From Lysinibacillus pakistanensis (GTDB lineage: Bacteria > Bacillota > Bacilli > Bacillales_A > Planococcaceae), in assembly GCA_001312325.1 (NCBI GenBank), contig BBDJ01000007.1, positions 62,001 to 126,000 on the forward strand: 64,000 nucleotides of DNA. The letters run 5' to 3'. Below, piece after piece: positions 23,701 through 35,315 of the stretch. Numbering within the stretch: the first letter of the stretch is position 1; each line of letters begins with the position of its first letter. Both the position numbers and the translations under genes were made by a program. The notes below the pieces were generated by a model. The model was not told the origin of the DNA. It was given only the letters and a program-made list of their open reading frames with translations, and made no database searches.

Positions 23701-23742
23701 AAGAATCTATTGCCAAATTTTTTTGGTGATAGATTCTTTTCT
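23701..23742 (+). terminator. Possible terminator downstream of phoPR
   Basis: AGAATCTAT pairs with ATAGATTCT around a loop that contains seven T, with TTTTCTG TTTT after it. The gap 23558-23929 (about 370 bases) holds this and presumably the lrgAB promoter; no gene is visible. Confidence 0.5.
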
Positions 23743-23929
23743 GTTTTACACTAGACGAAAATAGGTGTAAAGTATAGTAGCATAAAGTTTAACTTACAAT
23801 TTCAATGTTTAGTTGAACTAATTAATTGGGCTTTTATGGACAGTGAAATGGATACAGCTATTAAAAGATAAAGTATGATTTTCACTGTGTTTTCCTTAGA
23901 AGCAGGACAAAATTGAAAGAAGGATGACC

Positions 23930-24298
23930 ATGAAAATCGTCAAAAGTATCGTGCAAATCGGCTATCTTTATATACTATTATTTGTTGGAAATAGTATTGC
24001 ACGTCTACTTCACTTGCCGATTCCAGGTAGCATAATTGGACTAGTTTTATTATTTTTACTTTTGCAGTTTCATATGATTAAGCTTGAATGGATTGAGTTA
24101 GGAGCAGGATTATTACTAAGTGAGCTATTGTTATTTTTCATACCATCTGCAATTGGCATAATTGATTATGATTCACTGTTCGGTGTGCAGGGTGTGAAGG
24201 TTGTACTTGTGATTGTCGTGAGCGCTATTGTTGTCATGTTTACAACAGGCTTTACTGCACAGTGGCTAGAGCAACGAAAGAAGGGTGATGCCGCATGA
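23930..24298 (+). CDS. lrgA: LrgA/CidA family holin-like membrane protein
   Basis: About 122 residues with four hydrophobic segments; IARLLHLPIPGSIIGLVLLFLL is the LrgA/CidA signature and LLSELLLFFIPSAIGIIDY a second conserved stretch. In Bacillus, LrgAB-type pairs (PftAB) transport pyruvate; in Staphylococcus they modulate murein hydrolase export and lysis. I prefer ATG 23930 over 23924 because AAGAAGGA then lies at proper distance. It overlaps lrgB by four bases. Confidence 0.88.
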   Translation: MKIVKSIVQIGYLYILLFVGNSIARLLHLPIPGSIIGLVLLFLLLQFHMIKLEWIELGAGLLLSELLLFFIPSAIGIIDYDSLFGVQGVKVVLVIVVSAIVVMFTTGFTAQWLEQRKKGDAA

Positions 24299-25009
24299 GT
24301 TATTTCATAGCTATAGCAAGCTTAGCAGGGACAGTTGCTATTTTTTACGCATGTAAAATGTTTTATGTTAAATATAAAAAAGAGTGGCTTACGCCCATGC
24401 TTGTCACACCAATAATAATAATTTTACTATTATTATTAACAGGTACTTCCTATCAATCCTATAATACAGGAGCAAATATTTTATCCAATTTATTAGGACC
24501 AGCAACAGTTGCATTTGCTGTTCCAATTTATAAAAATTTTAATTTATTAAAAAAAGCATGCTCTTGAAATATTTCTTAGCATCGCAGTTGGTTCAGCCGT
24601 CGCTATTATATCCTCATTTATTATGGCATTAGTTGTTGGCCTAAATAATGAGCTTGTTCATAGCCTAGTACCACGCTCAGTCACTACACCAATTGCGATG
24701 GATATTTCTAATATGATAGGTGGCTCCCCTACTTTGACTGCCGTTTTTGTGATGACAACTGGAATATTAGGAAGTCTACTTGCTCCGTTAATCATAAAAG
24801 TTTTTCGCTTTCATAGACCCTCATCTAGAGGTTTAATGTTAGGAATGGGTGCTCATGGTACAGGTACCTCTAAAGCCTTTGAATTCGGTGAACTCGAAGG
24901 AACCTTTGCCAGCCTTGCGATGATTGTAGCAGCCTTAATTAGCATCGTGCTTTCTACAACATTGTTCCCAGCATTTGAACATCTAGTGGTTAATATCCTG
25001 TTGCCTTAA
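24295..25009 (+). CDS. lrgB: LrgB/CidB family membrane protein
   Basis: Partner of the preceding LrgA-like protein, 237 residues after correction, almost wholly hydrophobic. Family motifs include LLGPATVAFAVPIYKN, VTTPIAMDISNMIGGSPTLTAVFVM and the glycine-rich GMGAHGTGTSKAFEFGE. One extra A at 24549-24555 shifts the frame at LLKKHALEI. Start overlaps the lrgA stop as ATGA. No lytST-like regulator lies in the window, so control is unknown. Confidence 0.9.
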
Positions 25010-25028
25010 ATGGTGACAGGATTTTTTT
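24995..25028 (+). terminator. Terminator of lrgAB
   Basis: ATCCTGTTGCC and GGTGACAGGAT form the stem, with seven T after it. The left arm lies inside the last codons of lrgB. Confidence 0.8.
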
Positions 25029-25213
25029 GTCTAAGATGGAGATGAATGCCCAAGGACTCTTGGTTACAAACAAGCTAGAGTCAAACTCAAAATTGGATGA
25101 AACAGGATATATGTCAAACTGCCTACAATAAAATATTAGTTTATTAAAATATTTTGAAACCTTTTAAAAAGTGTTCCGTATACAATAGTACTAAGCATAA
25201 GGGAGGAACAAAC

Positions 25214-26194
25214 ATGAGTGTGAAAAGGACACTAATGATGGTGGGTCTTGGAATTTTCGGCATTGTTGCACTTATTGCTGTATTTACATCTTGGTACACA
25301 GTAGATGAATCAGAGCAAGCAGTTGTTATAACATTCGGTCGTGCCGATGATACAGTAACAGAACCAGGCTTACATTTTAAATTACCTTGGCCAATCCAAT
25401 CGGTTGAGGTTTTATCAAAGGAAACATTTAGTTTACAGTTTGGCTATAAGCAAAATAAAAAAAGGTGAATTAGAAGCTTATGATGCTGAAACGAAAATGA
25501 TTACAGGAGACGAACATATTGTATTAACAGACCTTGTCGTTCAATGGAAGATTACAGAACCGAACAAATTCTTATTTAATGCACAAAACCCAGAAGAGAT
25601 TTTACATAGCGCTACATCGAGTGCAATTCGATCTATTATTGGAAGCTCTAAAATCGATGCCGCGTTAACAGAGGGAAAAGCAGACATAGAAGCAAATACA
25701 AGAACATTACTTGTTTCTCTAATTGAAAAATATGATATTGGCATAAGTATTTTGGGTGTTAAATTACAGGATGTGGAATTACCAAATGCTGATGTACGTG
25801 CGGCTTTTACAGCAGTAACAGATGCACGTGAAATGAAAAATACAAAAATCAATCAGGCAGAAAAATATGAAAATCAACGTACAAATGAGGCTAAAGGTGA
25901 AAAAGACGCCATTATTTCGAAGGCACAGGGAGAAAAAAACAGCCCGTATCGAGCAGGCTCAAGGGGATGTAGCTGTCTTTAATAAAATGTATGAGCAATA
26001 TAAAGGAAATCAGCAAATTACACGTGAGCGTTTAATCTTAGAAACACTTGAGAATGTGTTACCAAAAGCACAAATTTACATTATGAATGATGATGGCAGC
26101 ACAATGAAATACTTACCTCTTCAAGCACTACAACCCATAGAACAGAAGCAAGAGCAGAAACAAGAAGAGAAAAAAAGAAGGGAGTGGTAACTAA
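25214..26194 (+). CDS. hflK: HflK-like SPFH membrane protein
   Basis: Membrane-anchored stomatin/prohibitin-type (SPFH, band 7) protein. An N-terminal transmembrane segment (LMMVGLGIFGIVALIAVFTSW) precedes VDESEQAVVITFGR, EPGLHFKLPWPIQSVE, the band-7 core with LTDLVVQWKI, and a helical region rich in EKAQ. HflK and HflC form a complex that modulates the FtsH protease in proteobacteria. GGGAGGAACAAAC precedes ATG 25214. Extra A bases at 25459-25465, 25933-25939 and 26170-26176 break the frame; once the last is removed the protein ends EGSGN with TAA overlapping the hflC start (TAATG). Confidence 0.88.
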
Positions 26195-27207
26195 TGGATC
26201 AAAAAAAATAAGGATCTTGAAAAATTCTTAAATTTTTTTATCGGGCAAATCCAAAAATACTACTCCAAAGGAAGGAAACTCAGAGGATAATGTAATCAAG
26301 ATGTCAAAGAAGGGTCCGATGAATCCAAAGAAATATATTTCTCTTATTGTAACCTTAACAGCCGTTTTTGCCATTGCCATTATTTTATTTGCAAATATCT
26401 ATATTGTAAAAGAATCAGAGTATGCTGTAGTAAGGCAGTTTGGAGAAGTGGTGAAATTTGAACGTGAGCCTGGCCTTAAAATGAAGGTTCCATTTATTCA
26501 AAGTGTAACGAGATTACCAAAAAAACCAAATGACTTATGAAATATCAGAAGAGGAAATTAATACAAAGGATAAAAAGAGAATTATTATTGATAATTATGC
26601 GGTATGGCGTATTACAGATCCAAAGTTATTAATTTCAAATGCAGGTACTATTGAAAAAGTAGAATCTCGTATGGAGGAATTTATCTATTCTGTTATTCGC
26701 TCTGAGCTTGGACGAATAGAATATACACAAATTATTAATGATGAAAATTCTTCTCGTGGAAGTATTAATGACCAAGTTACTGAACGTGTGAATGAATTGC
26801 TTGCAAAAGATAAATATGGCATAGAAGTTGTAGATGTTCGAATCCGTCGTATTGATTTGCCAACAGAAAATGAGCAAGCCGTATTTACAAATATGATTTC
26901 AGATCGTGAATCAATCGCTCAAAAATATCTATCAGAAGGTGATGCAGGGAAGCGCCGTATTGAAGCACAAACAGATAAGAAAGTGCAAGAAATGCTAGCA
27001 AAAGCTAAAAAGGATGCCGCGCTAATCCAAGCAGAAGGAGAGGCAGAGGCAGCGAAAATCTATAATAAGTCATTTTCACAAGATCCTGAATTCTATTCAC
27101 TTTATCGTACTTTAGAATCCTATAAGAAAACGATCGGTGAAGATACGGTTATTATTTTGCCATCTACTTCACCGTATGCAAAGGTATTATCTGGCTATAT
27201 CAAATAA
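26194..27207 (+). CDS. hflC: HflC-like SPFH membrane protein
   Basis: Second SPFH protein, partner of the gene above, with a hydrophilic N-terminus of about 45 residues, one transmembrane segment (ISLIVTLTAVFAIAIILFANIYI), VKESEYAVVRQFGEVV, EPGLKMKVPFIQSV and the HflC-like DVRIRRIDLPTENEQAVF with MISDRESIAQKYLSEGD. Extra bases at 26201-26208, 26233-26239 and 26519-26525 split it; corrected length 336. The start codon shares its A with the hflK stop. A terminator follows. Confidence 0.88.
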
Positions 27208-27237
27208 TTCTGTAATCCTTGCAGGGGTTAAAATAAG

Positions 27238-27272
27238 AAGTCGCCTACCAGTTTGGTATGGCGACTTTTCTG
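27238..27272 (+). terminator. Terminator of hflKC
   Basis: AAGTCGCC-TACC pairs with GGTA-T-GGCGACTT, followed by TTCTGTTTTT. Confidence 0.8.
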
Positions 27273-27419
27273 TTTTTAATAATGTGTAAACTTATAAAAT
27301 TTTATTATTATTAATTTGTATAGTAAGTAAATAATAGAAATTTATAAATTTCTATATCGTAGATTACTATAATCTGATAGAATAATGATGTTTAGAATGA
27401 AAAAATGGGGGTAATAGCT

Positions 27420-27833
27420 GTGAAATTACAAATTAGTACCTGGCTACAAAATTTAGGTATAGCCAGTAGTATTGCATCGTTGTTTACACTTTTCTTCCGT
27501 CTATCAGATTTTGAATGGATAACGAAAAGTGTTTATCATATACCAGTATTTTTTTGTCATTTTGTTTTTAGTAAGTTTAATTATTGCTGAGGATGTCCGC
27601 AAAATATGTAAAAGAATATTTTGGTATGAAAAACGCAAGGTCAAGCGTCCTATTTGGCAAGTTGGTATTGGTTTTATTTTCTTTTTAGCACAAATTAGTA
27701 TGGTGATGGTATTTAGTAAAGAGCTGACACAGCCACAATTGGTGGGATGCCCTTATTTTTAGTGTTTGCTTTTATGAATGCGTTTATCTTAACGATTATA
27801 TATGAAGAAATATTTTATCGTACATCAAATTAA
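27420..27833 (+). CDS. Small polytopic membrane protein, unknown
   Basis: After correction a 137-residue protein starting at GTG 27420 behind a G5 ribosome site. Four hydrophobic stretches are visible: around IASSIASLFTLFF, IPVFFVILFLVSLIIAE, VGIGFIFFLAQISMVMVF and GMPLFLVFAFMNAFILTIIY; a basic cytoplasmic loop (KICKRIFWYEKRKVKR) lies between the second and third. An extra T at 27548-27554 and a lost base near 27721 (GAGCTG, expected GAAGCTG or GAGGCTG) break it. I do not recognise the family. Confidence 0.6.
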
Positions 27834-27848
27834 TAACATGCATTAATG

Positions 27849-27893
27849 AACTTTCATTCAAAGGATTGTCACTTTTGAATGAAAGTTTTTTTT
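27849..27893 (+). terminator. Terminator after the small membrane gene
   Basis: AACTTTCATTCAAA pairs with TTTTGAATGAAAGTT and is followed by eight T. Confidence 0.88.
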
Positions 27894-27916
27894 CATTTAT
27901 TTATCTTGATTCAGCA

Positions 27917-27980
27917 GGGCATACAAACACCCGCTCCATTGTGTTAGCCTAAAGCCTCTGTAGGATGTCACGTATTTTGA
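27917..27980. repeat. Dispersed repeat, copy A (degenerate)
   Basis: Shares CAAACACCCGCT, then GCCTC-n4-GGATGTCACG and GTTAGCCTAAA with the element at 40309-40419, but in compressed order. The 540-base stretch 27894-28437 otherwise shows no supported gene; it is AT-rich and looks like decayed or accessory sequence before the SLH island. Confidence 0.5.
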
Positions 27981-28437
27981 ACAGTAGCTTTTCAAGGGAG
28001 CTTTAAAAAATCCTGACGAAATTACGTTATGGGATTAATTGAATATGAGTGACTACAGATTGATGGTGTTTTCTGCTTAATCATCGAATCTTATTTTCTA
28101 ATGTTAGCGCTCAAAGTGAAATATTAACATTCATCAGTATTGTCTTCATTTTATCTATAGTACATTTAGGAAGTATTTACTTACAGCTATAAGTAATTAT
28201 TACATGGATAAAGGATTAAAGAGCGAAAGGAGAAAGTTTCTAAGTACTCATCATCCTGTGCGACCAGAGCTAATGAAGGGAATTATTTTGCTGTGCCAAA
28301 AAAATGATGTCGAATAGCGCAACGAGTATTAACGTTCATTTTAAGAAAATTATATTTTTTAACCTAACTTTAACCTTTATTATGTATGATGATGAGGATT
28401 TTCCAATTGTATATAACATTAAAAAGTTTAGGAGGGA

Positions 28438-28646
28438 ATGACGCAGAGGGAAGTTTTTCAACAAATCACTGAGTTTAATGCAAAACTTGTAGAATTAAAT
28501 AGGAAAAAAAGCCGCCACTTTATTTAAAAAAAGATTTTAGTCAACAACTAAAAAAAATAAATGCTAGCCAGAGTAACTTGAAGATGCTACGTAATAACGG
28601 GGTCATGGCCTATTCCTTTACTATCTTGCTAGGAGGAAAATTATGA
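28438..28646 (+). CDS. Small unknown protein coupled to the SLH gene
   Basis: ATG at 28438 follows a perfect TAGGAGGGA. After removing one extra A from each of the runs at 28503-28509 and 28526-28532, an open frame of 68 codons runs to a TGA that overlaps the start of the SLH gene (ATGA at 28643-28646). The product begins MTQREVFQQITEFNAKLVEL and is strongly basic in the middle (NRKKAATLFKKDF, QQLKKINAS), amphipathic, without a signal peptide. No family recognised. The two corrections are the same kind seen throughout, and the exact ATGA junction argues that the frame is real. Confidence 0.6.
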
Positions 28647-31553
28647 AAAAAAACAAGCTGTTTATTGTAGCGACTACTACTGCGGTGGGAGTAAGTACTA
28701 TATTAACAGGTATAAGCACTACTGTAGAAGCAGCAACGACCAATTTTTCAGATGTACAAGAGGCAAATAGTCATTATACTGCCATTATGGATTTAGCACA
28801 GCGTAATATTATACATGGTTTCCCAGATGGCACATTTAAGCCAAATGAGTTTGTCACTTTTAAGCAAACAGCGAAAATCATTGCGGGTATACTCAATTTA
28901 GATGCTAGTGATGAACAAGAATGGGTAGCTTTACAAGCAGCAGGTCTTATGGATAGCACATTAAATCCAAATGATCCTATTACACGCAACGACATGGCAA
29001 AGGTCATTGCGAAGTCATTAGGGCTTACTGCATCCGGTAATGTGTCAATACCCTTTACAGATGTGTCGGCAGAACATCAGCAGGTAGTGACAGCATTATT
29101 TGAATATGGGATGACAAAAGGAACATCGGCAACTACATTTAGCGGAGGCAAGTTTGTGACAAGGGGACAGCTTGCTTCATTTATTGTAAGAGCTGAGCAG
29201 ATCATAAAGCAAGTTTCAACAGATACAGGTATTGCAGGGGCGACCGTTACAGTGGAGCACATTCACAACAACAAGGTTACAATTGGGGGGCGTGAATGGC
29301 CTATTGGCAAAAATGCAAAGACTATAATAAATAATAAAAACGCTGCTGCATTAGTAAATGCACAGCTAGATGTTATTGTGGTGAATGGTGAAATCGCTGA
29401 GGTATTAGCGATTGATTTATACACATCTGGACAGCAAGGAGCAAAAGTTGTGCTAGATGGTGGCAATACCTCTGTAGGCAATATCGTAATTCATGCAGAT
29501 TATGTTGAACTGAAAAATATGGCTGTTACAGGGGATATTCGTGTTCTAGGGCGAGCGACTTCTATAGCATTGAATCAACTTAAGGTAAAAGGGGAGCTGT
29601 TACTAGAAGAAGGTGAAGCATCAAGAACGGCATCACTTAACAAAGTAGCCGTTATTAATGAAAACCCTATTACGGTGGATATGACTAGAAGTGAATTTGT
29701 AGCTCTTCTTGTAAAAAGAGCTGCATTTATTAACTCAGATTCATCGTTACCAGTCGTAACTCATTTGGGAAGTAATTTACAGATTAATGCACCTAATATA
29801 GGGCTACTTAATTGGGAATCGCCACCTGAAGGCTCACAATTAAGTGGAAATGCCAATATTGGAACAGTCATGATTGGCGCTGAATATCAATTTAGGTTAC
29901 AGCAAATGCAAAAGCAGCTCGAAGCCAGTCAAGTTTTTTTTAAGAGAGCAGCAACAATTGCAGGAGCAAGAGAAAAAAGCAATATTGACTAAAATAAGTG
30001 ATTTAACAACTGAATCAGTAGACTTGCAGCAGCAGATTAATGATTTAACAAAGGTTAAAAGGACACCAACACAAGATAATCAATTAGCTCTATTAAGACA
30101 AAAATTACAACAGATAGAAAATGAACTACTTTCTCTAAGAGTACTACCAAACCAGCCGCAATCTAGTAATAACCCAGCAGGAATACCCAATTTGCCAGGA
30201 TTATTCCCTTCAGTTGAACAAACAACACAAGTGGAAGAAAGAATACGAAAGATACAAGAAGAGTCAAGAAAGCTGCAACAACAAAATGAAGATTTTAAAA
30301 ATCTAATAAAGACTGCTTTACAAATTAATGGAACAATAAATATTGGTAATATCATTGTACCATCACCTGCTGTTTCAACCTTCACTCTTGGACCAGATGT
30401 CCGCATTCATAATATGATGACAGATATTTCTAGAGAAGGGCTGCTTGCAATATTTACAAATGTTCGTCAAGGGCAAATTAAAACATTAATATCTGCGAAG
30501 GGCCAACAAACACCTTTTAACCAAACGCCCTCAGAAGCAACAGACAGTGGTTCAAGTAGTAATAGTGGAAGTAGCTCTGGTGGTAATAACACAGGTGGAG
30601 GAAATACAACAACACCTGTAGATACGACAACCCTTAAGAAAATGATTAGTAATGCGAAGGAACGACTTGTAGCCGTGCAAAATGGAGATCACCCTATATC
30701 TGAAAATGGCTTTGATATTCCACAGGCACAGCAATGGATACCAAAAAGAGCAACAGACGCACTGCAAGCAGCAATAACTGAAGCCGAAGCAATGGTAGCT
30801 AAAGTAGCTCAAGGACCAATGGGTTACCAGCGAGTCGCTTCTTTAACGAATACGAATATTTTACTAGCTAACACACAAACAGATATTCATCATATGGCAG
30901 AAAAATTAGAGAAGCTGATGAATTTACAACCAATCAATGGGTTGAAAGAGATAGCAACAATCCAACGCCTATTAAATGGCAAAGAGATTACGAGCATACC
31001 AGACATCGAAGAAGTAACTGTGGGCAGATTATATGAAGCGATAGAACAATTGTTAAGGAACGAATTTGAACTTGAACAAGAGCCTCTAACTGTTGAGGAG
31101 CAGGAATTGATTATCGCCATATTAAGGGAGTTTAAACAACACATTCAAATCATTGACAATCAAGTAACGATTCCATTAAATGAAGCCATTTCATATACAA
31201 ATCCTGTGACAGGTCAAACATCAGAGCTTGTACCAGCAATATCAGCACAACTGACACTTGTGCAACCACAACCGCTTGTCATTAATGAGGTCTCTTATAT
31301 AGATAATGAGAATATAAGGCTCACGTTCTCTTCAAATATCGAGATACCAGAGGGCGAGCAATTTATATTTATGATAAATGACTCATTAACCCCGCTGTAT
31401 GGAACAGTAAGTAGCAGTACAGGAAATAGTGTAATCATTCGAATGGATGGTATTGTCCCATTATTTGCAACCTTTATACACATTGAACGTGAAAGTAAAC
31501 CGGAACATAACCTTTTGAAAGAACCATTTACAATGGAAAATACAAACGTTTGA
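28643..31553 (+). CDS. Secreted S-layer-homology (SLH) coiled-coil surface protein
   Basis: Exported protein of 969 residues after removal of one extra T at 29934-29941. It has a signal peptide (basic start, hydrophobic core, cleavage near TVEA-ATT), three SLH domains at about residues 33-75, 88-125 and 132-185 (ITRNDMAKVIAKSL, FVTRGQLASFIVRA) that bind secondary wall polysaccharide, a repetitive beta-rich part (IVIHADYVELKNMAVTGDIRV), a long Gln/Glu-rich coiled coil at about 415-575, a Ser/Gly/Asn linker near 635-660 and a C-terminal Ig-like domain (VINEVSYIDNENIRLTFSS). AGGAGG precedes the ATG. It lies between hflC and polA, where Bacillus has nothing comparable, so it is accessory. Its role, for example adhesion or S-layer accessory protein, is unknown. 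Confidence 0.85.
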
Positions 31554-31565
31554 TAGTAAGTAAGA

Positions 31566-31597
31566 AAGTCAATCGCAATGAGCGGTTGGCTTTTTTG
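31566..31597 (+). terminator. Terminator of the SLH operon
   Basis: AAGTCAATCGC pairs with GCGGTTGGCTT (two G-U pairs), then T6. Confidence 0.8.
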
Positions 31598-31779
31598 ATA
31601 GGAATGGCAATCCTAAGGACTAAGATAGCACAATGAGACCCATAAGGTTTTTTTGTGTGAAATGCATTGTTATTGTTGGCAAAATGGCTGTTTTCTCGAT
31701 AAAGTAGAAAGAAGAAGCATTTTCAAACATACGTTTTCGTTTTACAATTAAGTAGAAGAGAACGCAGGAGGATAAAATC

Positions 31780-34413
31780 ATGACAAAGGAAAAATTACTA
31801 TTATTGGACGGTAATAGTTTAGCGTATCGCGCGTTTTTTTGCGTTGCCATTGTTGACAAATGATAGTGGCATTCATACTAATGCTGTATACGGCTTTACA
31901 ACAATGCTACAAAGAATATTAGAGGAAGAACAACCATCGAAAATCTTAGTGGCTTTTGATGCTGGGAAAACAACATTCCGTCATGAAACCTTTACGGAAT
32001 ATAAAGGTGGGCGACAAAAGACTCCGCCAGAATTATCTGAGCAATTCCCTTATTTACGTAAGCTCATTGATGCATATGGTATTAAGCAGTACGAGTTAGA
32101 ACTGTATGAAGCGGACGATATAATAGGAACACTTGCTAAAGAAGCTTCATCACAGGATATCGATGTCATCATTGTTTCTGGAGATCGTGATTTAACACAG
32201 CTCGCCACAGAGCAGGTAACTGTGTACATTACTAAAAAAAGGTATAACTGAAATTGAGAAAAATACACCAGCTTATATTGAAGAAAAATATGGCTTAACC
32301 CCTTCGCAGATAATTGATATGAAAGGCTTATGGGGGATGCTTCCGATAATATTCCTGGAGTACCTGGTGTCGGTGAAAAAAACGGCTGTTAAATTGCTGA
32401 AAGAGCATGGTTCAGTAGAGTCGTTATATAAAGCGATGGATACATTAAAGGCTTCGAAAATGAAAGAAAAATTAGTAGCCAATGAAGAGCAGGCAATCAT
32501 GAGTAAAAAGCTTGCAACCATTTTTACGGATGCGCCGATAGAGGTTGCACTTACTGATCTTGCTTATAATGGTCCGAATGAAGAAGAGCTAATAAATGTC
32601 TGGCGGGAGCTTGGCTTTAAATCACTGCTAGAAAAAAAGTGATTTTTCTGTCCAAGAAGAAGAACAAGCACCATTTGACTATGAAATTGTGCAGGAAGTA
32701 AAGCAAGAACACTTAAAGGATGTTATGGCAGTGCATTTGGAGCTGGCGGACGAACATTATCACACATGTCAGCAACTAGGCATAGCTCTAACTGATGGAG
32801 CGAAACCAATTTACGTACCTTTTGATATAGTGGCTAAATCAGATGTTCTTCGTCTATGGCTAGAGGATGCGACAAAAATAAAGTATATGTCAGATTCAAA
32901 GGCAGCCCAAGCGGCATTAAGACGTGCAGGGATTCGTTTAGCAGGAGTTGATTTTGATTTATTGCTTGCTTCTTATATCAATAATCCTGGGCTAAGCGGA
33001 GATGATGTAGCAACACTTGCGAAGGAACTTGGCTACCGTGATGTGCAGGCAAATGAGACCGTTTATGGTAAGGGTGCCAAACGAGCTATACCTACCATTG
33101 ATACACTAGCAGAGCATGCAAGCCGCAAAGCTTTTGCTGTGTGGTCAGTACAGCCAAAGCTTGAAACATTGCTAAAGGAAAACGAACAATTTGATTTATA
33201 TAAAAATCTAGAACTCCCATTAGCTTCTATACTGGGCGAGATGGAAAGTGAAGGAATTACAGTCAACCGTGCTACTTTAGAGAAGATGGGACAAGAATTA
33301 AATGACAAATTAGTTATTATTGAGCAAGAGATTTATACGGAAGCTGGAGAAGCCTTTAATATTAATTCACCAAAACAATTAGGGGTTATTTTATTTGATA
33401 AGCTTGGACTGCCAGTTATTAAAAAAAACGAAAACAGGCTACTCAACGGCAGCAGATGTGTTAGAAAAATTAAAATCGGAGCATGCGATTATTGAGCATA
33501 TTCTTTTATATCGTCAGTTAGGTAAATTACAATCAACCTATATTGAAGGCTTGCTTAAAGAAATTCATAACGAGGACGGCAAGGTGCATACCCGTTTCCA
33601 GCAAGCATTAACGGCTACAGGACGTCTAAGCTCTACAGATCCAAATTTGCAAAACATTCCCATTCGTTTAGAGGAGGGGCGCAAAATCCGTCAAGCATTT
33701 GTGCCGTCAAAAGAGGGCTGGATACTGTTTTCGGCTGACTACTCACAAATTGAATTACGCGTTCTGGCACATATGTCAGAAGATAAAAACCTTGTAGAGG
33801 CCTTCCGTGAAGGGATGGACGTTCATACACGTACAGCAATGGATGTTTTCCATGTATCAGCAGATGAGGTTGATAGTAATATGCGTCGTGCAGCAAAGGC
33901 AGTTAACTTTGGAATTGTCTATGGAATCAGTGATTACGGTTTATCACAAAATTTAGATATTACTCGTAAGGAAGCAGCAACATTTATTGAAAAATATTTC
34001 GCAAGTTTTCCAGGGGTAAAACAGTATATGGATGATATTGTGCAGGATGCGAAATTTAATGGTTATGTCACTACGATTTTAAATAGACGTCGATATTTAC
34101 CTGATATCACAAGCTCCAATTTCAATATACGTAGCTTTGCAGAGCGCACTGCCATGAATACACCTATTCAGGGAAGCGCTGCAGATATTATTAAAAAAAG
34201 CAATGATTGATATGGATGCTCGCTTGAAAAAAGAGAATATGCAGGCAAAGCTTCTTTTACAGGTGCATGATGAATTAATTTTTGAAGCACCTAAGGAAGA
34301 GATTGCATTGCTTGAAAAAAATTGTTCCTGAGGTTATGGAGCATGCCATAGAGCTTACCGTACCGTTAAAAGTAGACTTCAACCATGGAGCAACTTGGTA
34401 CGAAGCAAAATAA
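31780..34413 (+). CDS. polA: DNA polymerase I
   Basis: Repair polymerase that also removes RNA primers. The 5'-3' exonuclease domain shows [42 protein letters not shown] and [10 protein letters not shown]. The 3'-5' proofreading-like domain has lost its acidic residues, as usual in Bacillus. Polymerase motifs: [54 protein letters not shown] and [17 protein letters not shown] precedes ATG 31780. I count seven one-base insertions (about 31838, 32233, 32385, 32632, 33420, 34192, 34314) and one lost base near 32328 (expected [10 protein letters not shown]). Corrected length 875. Confidence 0.96.
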
Positions 34414-34425
34414 GGAGGGATTTAA

Positions 34426-35302
34426 ATGCCTGAATTACCAGAGGTTGAAGGTGTCGTCCAGGCATTAAAGCCTAAAATGGAGGGACGGACAATCCAACAG
34501 GTGCAGCTTTCTGAGGTAATTCGTTTTTCCTTTGGGGAAGGAAAACAATGTATTATCAAGCAAGCTGAGCCTGATGCCTTTGAAATGTCCTTAACCCAAA
34601 TGACCATTACAAAAATTGAGAGACGTGCAAAGTATATCTTTTTTCATATGCGTAAAGAGAATGTTCATATGTGCTTGTTAGTCATTTAGGGATGACAGGT
34701 GCATGGTTTGTGGTAAATTCGCCAGAGGAAATCAATGAAGCGAAATTTCAAAAGCATATACATGCTACTTTCAAAATGGCAGATGGCGGTTTTTTTAATT
34801 TATTCAGATATTCGCCGTTTTGGTGAACTTCGTTTTTTTAGAAAAAAATTGAAGACCATGCACCGTTAACAAAAATGGCACCAGAGCCATTCGATGAAAT
34901 AGCTTGTGATTATTTTATTGCTCAATCAAAATTACCGAAATATGAAAAGAAATCCGTAAAGGAAGTCATTATGGATGGACAGGTAATTTCGGGTTGTGGC
35001 AATATTTATGCAACTGAGGCATTATTTGCTCAAAAAAATTCATCCAGCTCGCAAAATGAACCGTATCAGTGAAAAGCGTAAACGTGCACTATTTGAAGCG
35101 GTTGTAACTGTTTTACGTCAAAGCATTAACGCAGGAGGTTCAACGATTTCAGATTATCGTAATATTAATGGTGAGGCTGGAAGCATGCAAAATCGACTTC
35201 AGATGTATGGGAAAAAGATGTGTCCAGTGTGTGATACGCCAACGAGCCAAATGACAATTGGTGGGCGCACGTCTGTTTTTTTGCCCAAATTGTCAACATT
35301 AA
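34426..35302 (+). CDS. mutM: Formamidopyrimidine-DNA glycosylase
   Basis: Removes oxidised purines and nicks the abasic site. The catalytic N-terminus MPELPEVEGV (Pro2, Glu3), IERRAKYIFF with the beta-elimination lysine, HLGMTG, YSDIRRFGELR, the H2TH region VISGCGNIYATEALF, and the zinc finger CPVCDTP-n-CPNCQH are present. Start ATG follows AAGGAGGG. One base is lost near 34677 (VSHLGMTG), and five T/A runs (about 34790, 34829, 34840, 35032, 35276) have an extra base. Corrected length 290. Follows polA by 12 bases and precedes coaE by 13, one operon. Confidence 0.96.
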
Positions 35303-35315
35303 AGGGGAATAAGTG

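Noticed and set aside
28000..28437. Possible gene remnants before the SLH island
   Set aside because: Stops in all frames and no recognisable motif even after allowing one-base corrections.
28500..28535. Phase variation by A-run slippage in the micro-gene before the SLH gene
   Set aside because: The same run-length excess occurs in housekeeping genes across the window, so error explains it better than switching.
34422..34607. Minus-strand frame overlapping the mutM start
   Set aside because: Pure shadow of the mutM N-terminus; no ribosome site.
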